Assembly (NCBI GenBank): GCA_014843695.1
Contig: CM026401.1
Span: forward strand, 23,603,455 to 23,667,454
Direction of reading: 5' to 3'
Length of the DNA: 64,000 bases
Source: Archivesica marissinica
Taxonomy: Eukaryota; Mollusca; Bivalvia; Venerida; Vesicomyidae
In this document: positions 56,703-64,000 of the stretch, one piece after another
Numbering within the stretch: the stretch's first letter is position 1
How the letters are laid out: the number at the start of each line of letters is the position of its first letter
Position numbers and translations under genes: made by a program
The notes under the pieces: model-generated
Told to the model about the DNA's origin: nothing
The model's input: only the letters and a program-made list of their open reading frames with translations
The model's database searches: none

Positions 56703-56908
56703 TTGGCAATATTAAACTGAGACATTTGCATATTCCGTGAACTTACTTCGTTAATAATCGGATTTCCGAAGTCAAAAATTTGAGCTTTAGATTATGGTAC
56801 ACTTACTTACTGACTTGATTCAAATATTAACGGTAAAAACCTAACGTATCACGGAAACTTACGAAGGCTTTGGCGGAGATTAATGAGTCTCAGTTTAATG
56901 TTGCCAAG
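56703..56908. mobile_element. MITE-like foldback element
   Basis: TTGGCAATATTAAACTGAGAC at the left (56703) and its near-perfect reverse complement GTCTCAGTTTAATGTTGCC at the right (56888-56906) form terminal inverted repeats of about 20 bp. A second inner inverted pair (CCGTGAACTTACTTCG / CGTATCACGGAAACTTACGA) extends the hairpin. No clear target duplication. Confidence 0.55.
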
Positions 56909-57216
56909 CGATATTTCACACGAATGTTGACCTTATTTACATTATGTTGTTATACTCAGATTCTGCCGCAAATATTTGGAACAAACTTATACCATATGAT
57001 AGGAAAGTACAATATGTAGAATGTTCACCGATGTAATGTCGCTGTAAGTGCAATAGTGTGGTTAAATAACAGTTCTGATAAATTTGACGTTTTCGTATTT
57101 GCAGACACTTCACTGAGCTTTCGCTTAGTACAATCACAAATGACATTATGCAACGTCACAACGCTATGTGCACAAGTTCAGTACTTGCATTTCTTTCCCA
57201 GTCCCTGGATGTGTCC

Positions 57217-57496
57217 TCCTCCGTGGTCGAGTGGTTAATGTCACTGACTTGTATACCACTGTAAATTATCACCACTGATGGTCACTGGTTCGAGCTCCTC
57301 CGCTCAGTCTGTGTCTCATTTATATGAAAAGGTTGGCAGTTTCTTACGGAGGTTGGTGCACCCAAGTACTGGTTAACCGCTGGAGCCTGCCCAGGAAAGG
57401 TGCTGTTAAGTAAAATGCCCGCAGGCGATATAGCCCAAAAGGCTACTGATGCAGGCGTAAACCCAGAGCAAACAATCAACGTTTCTGGACAGTAAA
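57217..57496 (+). mobile_element. SINE C copy (tRNA-Ser/Leu-like head)
   Basis: Head with A-box TGGTCGAGTGGTTAATG and B-box GGTTCGAGCTCC, separated by an enlarged arm (TATACCACTGTAAATTATCA). Body AAAGGTTGGCAGTTTCTTAC and TACTGGTTAACCGCTGGAGC. The 3' end (GCCCGCAGGCGATATAGCCC) is a diverged form of the GCCC...GGTAGCGACG tail. Confidence 0.75.
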
Positions 57497-57544
57497 GTCG
57501 TATCAACAGATTATATGGCGACTCTCCAACTATTAATGGTGGAG

Positions 57545-57720
57545 GAAGGAATACTCGGGGTGCCCATCCGAGCAGTAATTTTCAAACACGGACGGGCACC
57601 TTGTAGAACCACCACCCTTCCGCAACCAGTTATATAGCTTCCTCACGGGAAATAATTCGACATGCCAATGTGATTCTAGCCTACAGGCAGTGATTTAACG
57701 TTATTGACCGCTACCACTTA
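57545..57720 (-). mobile_element. SINE D copy
   Basis: It contains GTGGTGGTTCTACAAGGTGC on minus, matching the body at 3167-3298. GGTGCCCATCCG and CGGACGGGCACC form an inverted pair in its 3' part. The head is degenerate. Confidence 0.45.
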
Positions 57721-58020
57721 TCCCCAACACATGAACTGGACACCATTCGTGAGCTAAAACGTGGACATACCAAAGAATCGATTTAACCCCATTTCGCGTA
57801 CTAAAAGCCGTTATTTAGAATTAGGACAATGGCGTAATGACGGGAACCAGACGGAAACCGTATAAGAAACCTAACAATTCCAAATCCGTGTAATGGCTAC
57901 CTCATACTGGTAGCTTAGTATTAAAATAGTGTATATGATGCAGCTCAACGGGAACCAGACTCTCATAAAGTCTCGACTCCACTAGCGCTGGTTTTATTAG
58001 TCATATAATAACATTCGTTT
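57721..58020. other. Gene-free stretch
   Basis: Nothing recognised. Confidence 0.4.
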
Positions 58021-58188
58021 TATTATTTTAAGTTTATTTAACGTCGCTACCAGTTGCCCGTTTAAGCGACGGGCAGTTTACCTAACAACACCTTTCCTGG
58101 CCAGGCTCCAGCGGTTAACCAGTACTTGGTGCTCCAACCTCCTTAAGAAACTACCAACTCCTTCTCATATAAAGATACACGGTCTGAG
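58021..58188 (-). mobile_element. SINE C copy, 3' part (split by a transposon)
   Basis: On minus: CTCAGACCGTGTATCTTTAT, GTTTCTTAAGGAGGTTGG-like body, GGTTAACCGCTGGAGCCTGG and tail GGTAGCGACGTTAAATAAAC. Its 5' part is at 58669-58766, beyond the inserted element. Confidence 0.8.
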
Positions 58189-58668
58189 CACAGGGATTCG
58201 GCACGTTTGGGGGCACTAGTATATATATTTAAGTACAGGGATTCTACTCTGTGGGATGTCAGATTTCGCATCGATCAGTAAAATGGTCCTATCTGAAACA
58301 ATTGTGTACAAATCTGTCCAAATATAACGCCTATCCCGAGTCTTTATATTGTTCTTCAAATAAAACACAACATTAAGCTGCGTGCATGTATACTTTGCAA
58401 ACAATTGCCACATACATTGGCCATAGCAGGTCACATTTCCATACTAGGACACGGGTTCTGTCAGCAACAACAAAAAATCTTCGACGGGAGAGTTTTACCT
58501 GTGAATAACATTATCAATAAAATGTGTTTCCACTAACGTGTAGGTTTAGGACAGATTTATACAAAATTGTTTCAGATAGGGCCATTTTACTGATCTGACA
58601 TCCAACAGAGTAGAATCCCTGTACTTAAATATATATACTAGTACCCCCAAACGTGCCTTATCCCTGTG
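58189..58668. mobile_element. 480-bp non-autonomous DNA transposon with long TIRs and 8-bp TSD
   Basis: The left end CACAGGGATTCGGCACG and reversed right end CACAGGGATAAGGCACG start inverted repeats of about 120-140 bp. Both contain GTTTGGGGG, CTAGTATATATATTTAAGT and ACAGGGATTCTACTCTGT. GGTCTGAG flanks it exactly on both sides (58181-58188 and 58669-58676). An 8-bp duplication and CAGGG-like ends suggest a hAT-type cut-and-paste family. The centre (58325-58550) has no transposase. Confidence 0.88.
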
Positions 58669-58766
58669 GGTCTGAGGGAGGTTCGAAGACGTGGCCATCA
58701 GTGCTGATAGGTTAAAGTGGTGTATAAGTCAGCGACCTTAACAACTCGACCACGAAAGCGGACTCC
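58669..58766 (-). mobile_element. SINE C copy, tRNA-like head part
   Basis: On minus: TTTCGTGGTCGAGTTGTTAA (A-box) to GTCTTCGAACCTCCCTCAGA (B-box). It joins 58021-58188 once the 480-bp insert and one TSD copy are set aside. Confidence 0.8.
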
Positions 58767-58823
58767 ACCAATAATAGATGGATGATCACCATATATGTAC
58801 TTAGATTAGATGTTTTGTTATGT

Positions 58824-59064
58824 TTTACGATTTTTTATCGTCGCTACCGGTTGTCATTATGAGCGACGCCTCCTGGAGAGATTGGTCATTTTATAATGTT
58901 GGATGATAGTGCCATGATACAGACAGAGACCCATTCCAGATTCTCCTCTGGTTCTTTTATGTGCACGGTGTAAAGCACCGACACGAGATATTGGTTTAAA
59001 ATCCCATCTGAAAGACTGTTAATTTTATTAGGGTCAGACGGGGGATCGAACCTGCGATCCCTGG
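58824..59064 (-). mobile_element. SINE A copy, broken at the B-box
   Basis: Tail, hairpin and body are intact on minus. The copy ends at GGGATCGCAGGTTCGATCCC and then switches to an inverted partial copy. Confidence 0.8.
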
Positions 59065-59176
59065 GTCTCTGTCTGTATCATGCACTATCCTCCAAAATCT
59101 AAAATCACTAATCTCTGCAGGAGGCGTCGCTCATATGGGCAACCGGTAGCGACGATAAATAAACGTAAAACACACA
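59065..59176 (+). mobile_element. SINE A 3' half, inverted against its neighbour
   Basis: It starts abruptly at TCTCTGTCTGTATCATGCAC and runs through the hairpin to TAAACGTAAAACACAC. With 58824-59064 it forms a head-to-head palindrome. Confidence 0.8.
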
Positions 59177-59819
59177 TTAATGAGACTTTAAAGCCAAACA
59201 AAGTCGCAGTTCAATTGATAGATGACCGCACACCCGAAACCAATGAACAGAACATAATAACTGTGTTTCTGAGATTCCCCAAACTGTAATTCTGCTCAAA
59301 TCAGATCAATAGTCGTCTACATACAATGGCATTGTATCAAATTGAAGAAAAGTCTTTAAGCAATATCTCTTCTGAATATTCTGAGGCACACATTGGTCAA
59401 ACTAGATATGAGGCATTTGGTTCAATCCCTCAACATGTTAGGATATAAATGTAGACGATATCACCTGAGAAACAAATGAACAGCTTTTGGGGACATTAGT
59501 CTGAAAACTCACAACAACAAAGTATTTGTAACAATTTATAATTGAAGATTAAGAAATCATAAAACTATAGCTTTACAACTGCTGCGATGTTTCAATCCAA
59601 TTTTCTTAGATGAATGAATTAGATATTGATTACTTTACTACATATATTTACTAACCACTAAACATTTCTGCTTAGCCTGGGAACAGGCGTCGATATATTT
59701 TGCCTTGTCAGTCAAATAAATATATTTTAACACCGAGACTATTAATTGGGCCGTATTGAGTTTCTGATCATGTCATTTTGCCAGAAGTTAAAGAGTGAAA
59801 AATCGACAGACTGGCACCC
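59177..59819. other. Gene-free stretch
   Basis: AT-rich, with no domain, repeat or RNA recognised. Confidence 0.45.
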
Positions 59820-60022
59820 AGGCTAATCTCCAAGATCGCAGGTTCGATCACCCGTCTGAGCCTACTAATATTACAAATCTCTCCCGATGAGAGGACTATT
59901 AACCGAGGTCTCGTTTCGGTGCTCTACACCGTACACATAAAAGAACCAGAGGCTACTCAGGACTGGATCTTTGTCTTTGCGCACAAACTCTAAAATGCCT
60001 AATCTCTTCCAGAGGGCGTTGC
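59820..60022 (+). mobile_element. Old SINE A copy, head-truncated
   Basis: From GATCGCAGGTTCGATCACCC through ACCGAGGTCTCGTTTCGGTG to CTAATCTCTTCCAGAGGGCG. Much more diverged than the other copies and without the final tail. Confidence 0.7.
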
Positions 60023-60107
60023 TGTGTGTTTCTGCTCTGCTCAAAATAAAAATTAAAAGATCACGTTAACCTTCATTTTCTTACATATTACGCTGCTGCA
60101 ATGGTAT

Positions 60108-60400
60108 GTTGTGTGTTTTATGTTTATTTATCGTCGCTACCGGTTGTCCATATGAGCGACGCCTCCTGCAGATATTAGTCATTTTAGATTTTGGAGGATA
60201 GTGCAGTGATACAGACAGAGACCCATTCCAGAGTCTCCTCTGGTTCTTTTACGTGCACGGTGTAAAGCAACAACACAAGACCTCGGTTTAACGTCCCATC
60301 TGAAAGACTGTTAATTGTATTAGGGTCAGACGGGGGATCGAACCTGCGATCTCTGGATTACCAGTCCAGCGTGTTACCACTGGACTACAGATCCGTCTGT
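60108..60400 (-). mobile_element. SINE A copy
   Basis: Full length on minus, with intact A-box, B-box, hairpin and tail. Body mutation CTTGTGTTGTTGC replaces the usual CTCGTGTCGGTGC. Confidence 0.87.
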
Positions 60401-60537
60401 ATTGGATTGATAAATACAATGTGTGTACTATGTCAGTAAATGCTTGTGGCATCGCATGGTGGTATCCGATATACCAAGATTGATGATTTTGTTTAAAGTG
60501 ACACCTATTTAAACTTATATTTAAACGAGTGCAGTGT

Positions 60538-60606
60538 TCTAGGTCTCGTGTCGGTGCTGTACACCGTGCACGTAAAGGAACCAGAGGAGACTCTGGAATG
60601 GATCTG
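60538..60606 (+). mobile_element. SINE A body fragment
   Basis: AGGTCTCGTGTCGGTGCTGT to GGAGACTCTGGAATGGATCT only. Confidence 0.75.
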
Positions 60607-61017
60607 GTGTATGCAAAGCAATTATTTCTCTCTTGACCAATACAGTGACAGCAATTAACCCTTAACATGCCCAATAAATTGAACGTAACGCCGCGTCTGA
60701 TCAGGATCTATGCTGTGTGCTATTCAGACAATGTATTTAGCTCCACTATCCGAATAGCAAACAGCATAGCGCCTGCTCAGGCGGCACTTTCTGTATTAGA
60801 AAAAACATTTGCTAATAATTACGGCAATGTGCAAAGGCTAGGTCGTTGGACATGTAGAACATGTATACGAGTACGTTCGGTTCACAGTTGCTGTGTAAAA
60901 TGTTTTTCCAGACCCGTCCTAATATTAAACAGTAAAGACATAATGTCATAGTCATGCTTATTGCCGAGACCAATGAAAGAAATGTATGGAAGAGGCACTT
61001 TAATGTAGAGCGGCATG
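60607..61017. other. Gene-free stretch
   Basis: A 94-codon open frame (60667-60951) has no recognisable domain or splice context. I do not call it. Confidence 0.4.
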
Positions 61018-64000
61018 ATCTATGCCTGTGGTATTGTTGTTCACGGCATAAATCATGATATATGCCTGTGTTATTGTTGTTCTCGGCGTAAATCATGATA
61101 TATGCCTGTGGTATTGTTGTTCTCGGCGTAAATCATGAACTATGCCTGTGGTATTGTTGTTCTCGGCGTAAATCATGATATATGCCTGTGGTATTGTTGT
61201 TCTCGACGTAAATCATGATCTATGCCTGTGGTATTGTTGTTCTCGGCGTAAATCATGATATATGCCTGTGGTATTGCTGTTCTCGGCGTAAATCATGATC
61301 TATGCCTGTGGTATTGTTGTTCTCGGCGTAAATCATGAACTATGCCTGTGGTATTGTTGTTCTCGGCGTAAATCATGAATATGCCTGTGGTATTGTTGTT
61401 CTCGGCGTAAATCATGATCTATGCCTGTGGTATTGTTGTTCTCGGCGTAAATCATGATCTATGCCTGTGGTATTGCTGTTCTCGGCGTAAATCATGATCT
61501 ATGCCTGTGGTATTGTGTTCTCGGCGTAAATCATGATCTATGCCTGTGGTATTGTTGTTCTCGGCGTAAATCATGATCTATGCCTGTGGTATTGTTGTTC
61601 TCGGCGTAAATCATGATATGCCTGTGGTATTGTTGTTCTCGGCGTAAATCATGATCTATGCCTGTGGTAGTGTTGTTCTCGGCGTAAATCATGATTATGC
61701 CTGTGGTATTGTTGTTCTCGGCGTAAATCATGATCTATGCCTGTGGTATTGTTGTTCTCGGCGTAAATCATGATATATGCCTGTGGTATAGTTGTTCTCG
61801 GCGTAAATCATGATCTATGCCTGTGGTATTGTTGTTCTCGGCGTAAATCATGATATATGCCTGTGGTATAGTTGTTCTCGGCGTAAATCATGATCTATGC
61901 CTGTGGTATTGTTGTTCTCGGCGTAAATCATGATCTATGCCTGTGGTATTGTTGTTCTCGGCGTAAATCATGATCTATGCCTGTGGTATTGTTGTTCTCG
62001 GCGTAAATCATGATCTATGCCTGTGGTATAGTTGTTCTCCGCGTAAATCATGAACTATGCCTGTGGTAGTGTTGTTCTCGGCGTAAATCATGATCTATGC
62101 CTGTGGTAGTGTTGTTCTAGGCGTAAATCATGATATATGCCTGTGGTAGTGTTGTTCTCGGCGTATATCATGAACTATGCCTGTGGTAGTGTTGTTCTCG
62201 GCGTAAATCATGATCTATGCCTGTGGTATAGTTGTTCTCGGCGAAATCATGATCTATGCCTGTGGTATTGTTGTTCTCGGCGTAAATCATGAACTATGCC
62301 TGTGGTAGTGTTGTTCTCGGCGTATATCATGATCTATGCCTGTGGTAGTGTTGTTCTCGGCGTAAATCATGATATATGCCTGTGGTAGTGTTGTTCTCGA
62401 CGTAAATCATGATCTATGCCTGTGGTATAGTTGTTCTCGGCGTAAATCATGATCTATGCCTGTGGTAGTGTTGTTCTCGGCGTAAATCATGATATATGCC
62501 TGTGGTAGTGTTGTTCTCGGCGTAAATCATGATCTATGCCTGTGGTAGTGTTGTTTACTCGGCGTAAATCATGATCTATGCCTGTGGTATTGTTGTTCTC
62601 GGCGTAAATCATGATATATGCCTGTGGTATAGTTGTTCTCGGCGTAAATCATGATATATGCCTGTGGTATAGTTGTTCTCGGCGTAAATCATGATCTATG
62701 CCTGTGGTATAGTTGTTCTCGGCGTAAATCATGATATATGCCTGTGGTATAGTTGTTCTCGGCGTAAATCATGATCTATGCCTGTGGTATAGTTGTTCTC
62801 GGCGTAAATCATGATCTATGCCTGTGGTATAGTTGTTCTCGGCGTAAATCATGATTATGCCTGTGGTATAGTTGTTCTCGGCGTAAATCATGATATGCCT
62901 GTGGTATAGTTGTTCTCGGCGTAAATCATGATATATGCCTGTGGTATAGTTGTTCTCGGCGTAAATCATGATCTATGCCTGTGGTATTGCTGTTCTCGGC
63001 GTAAATCATGATCTATGCCTGTGGTATTGCTGTTCTCGGCGTAAATCATGATATATGCCTGTGGTATAGTTGTTCTCGGCGTAAATCATGATATATGCCT
63101 GTGGTATAGTTGTTCTCGGCGTAAATCATGATCTATGCCTGTGGTATTGTTGTTCTCGGCGTAAATCATGATCTATGCCTGTGGTATAGTTGTTCTCGGC
63201 GTAAATCATGATATATGCCTGTGGTATAGTTGTTCTCGGCGTAAATCATGATCTATGCCTGTGGTATAGTTGTTCTCGGCGTAAATCATGATATATGCCT
63301 GTGGTATAGTTGTTCTCGGCGTAAATCATGATCTATGCCTGTGGTATAGTTGTTCTCGGCGTAAATCATGATATATGCCTGTGGTATAGTTGTTCTCGGC
63401 GTAAATCATGATCTATGCCTGTGGTATAGTTGTTCTCGGCGTAAATCATGATATATGCCTGTGGTATAGTTGTTCTCGGCGTATATCATGATCTATGCCT
63501 GTGGTATTGCTGTTCTCGGCGTAAATCATGATCTATGCCTGTGGTAGTGTTGTTCTCGGCGTAAATCATGATATATGCCTGTGGTAGTGTTGTTCTCGGC
63601 GTAAATCATGATATATGCCTGTGGTAGTGTTGTTCTCGGCGTAAATCATGATCTATGCCTCTGGTATAGTTGTTCTCGGCGTAAATCATGATATATGCCT
63701 GTGGTATAGTTGTTCTCGGCGTAAATCATGATCTATGCCTGTGGTATTGCTGTTCTCGGCGTAAATCATGATATATGCCTGTGGTACTGTTGTTCTCGGC
63801 GTAAATCATGATATATGCCTGTGGTAGTGTTGTTCTCGGCGTAAATCATGATATATGCCTGTGGTAGTGTTGTTCTCGGCGTAAATCATGATATATGCCT
63901 GTAGTATAGTTGTTCTCGGCGTAAATCATGATCTATGCCTGTGGTATTGTTGTTCTCGGCGTAAATCATGATCTATGCCTGTGGTATTGTTGTTCTCGGC
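61018..64000. repeat. 40-bp minisatellite, at least 74 copies, continues past the window
   Basis: ATGATCTATGCCTGTGGTAT followed by TGTTGTTCTCGGCGTAAATC recurs every 40 bp to the last base. Variants: ATATATGCC or AACTATGCC for ATCTATGCC, and TATAGTTG or TAGTGTTG for TATTGTTG. Minus-strand frames (MIYAENNNTTGIDHDLRREQ) are artefacts. Confidence 0.97.

Noticed and set aside
60667..60951. 94-codon open frame
   Set aside because: No domain, no splice context, and typical of chance length in this composition.

Overview
This is an AT-rich eukaryotic (metazoan) window, most probably from a mollusc or another lophotrochozoan. The evidence is candidate spliced exons, no bacterial gene layout, many tRNA-headed SINEs, two Ty3/gypsy elements with a Gmr1-like domain order and a decayed Polinton-type DNA polymerase. 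Assignment to Mollusca is inference. I found no complete host gene. Three isolated host exons are proposed, all with low confidence.

Layout. 0-5.6 kb: unassigned DNA, a possible glycosyltransferase-92 exon (2881-3062), small tandem repeats (58 bp; 147-150 bp), a patch of ETS/CRE/YY1-like motifs, and SINEs. 5.76-8.49 kb (minus): a frameshifted protein-primed family B DNA polymerase. 8.5-27.5 kb: one huge minisatellite of 31-bp units carrying a CACGTG core, with a 1000-N gap and large internal duplications. 27.86-29.57 kb: a second, unrelated 31-bp array. 30.6-34.3 kb: arrays of 34, 41, 36 and 43 bp with interspersed SINEs. 35-36.7 kb: a MITE and an LTR-like remnant.

36.6-42.8 kb: Ty3/gypsy element 1 (gag, PR, IN, RT-RNase H), full of stops and shifts apart from an open RT-RH. 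It runs into a second 1000-N gap and a tetranucleotide repeat. 44.6-50.55 kb: Ty3/gypsy element 2, much younger (repeat blocks about 97-98% identical by eye). Its gag is joined in frame to integrase with no protease visible. 51-56 kb: a 200-bp duplication, 43/84-bp arrays, a candidate exon and a 65-bp array. 56-61 kb: a dense nest of SINEs and MITEs, including a 480-bp inverted-repeat transposon with a perfect 8-bp target duplication inside a SINE. 61-64 kb: a 40-bp array that leaves the window.

In total, tandem arrays make up about half of the non-N sequence. At least four SINE types (called A, B, C and D here) are present, and A and C share a 3' tail although their heads and bodies differ. 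The window is best read as a repeat-rich intergenic or intronic tract shaped by retroposition, DNA transposition and minisatellite expansion. All repeat unit lengths and offsets come from positions of recurring words counted by hand. Copy numbers and identities are estimates.
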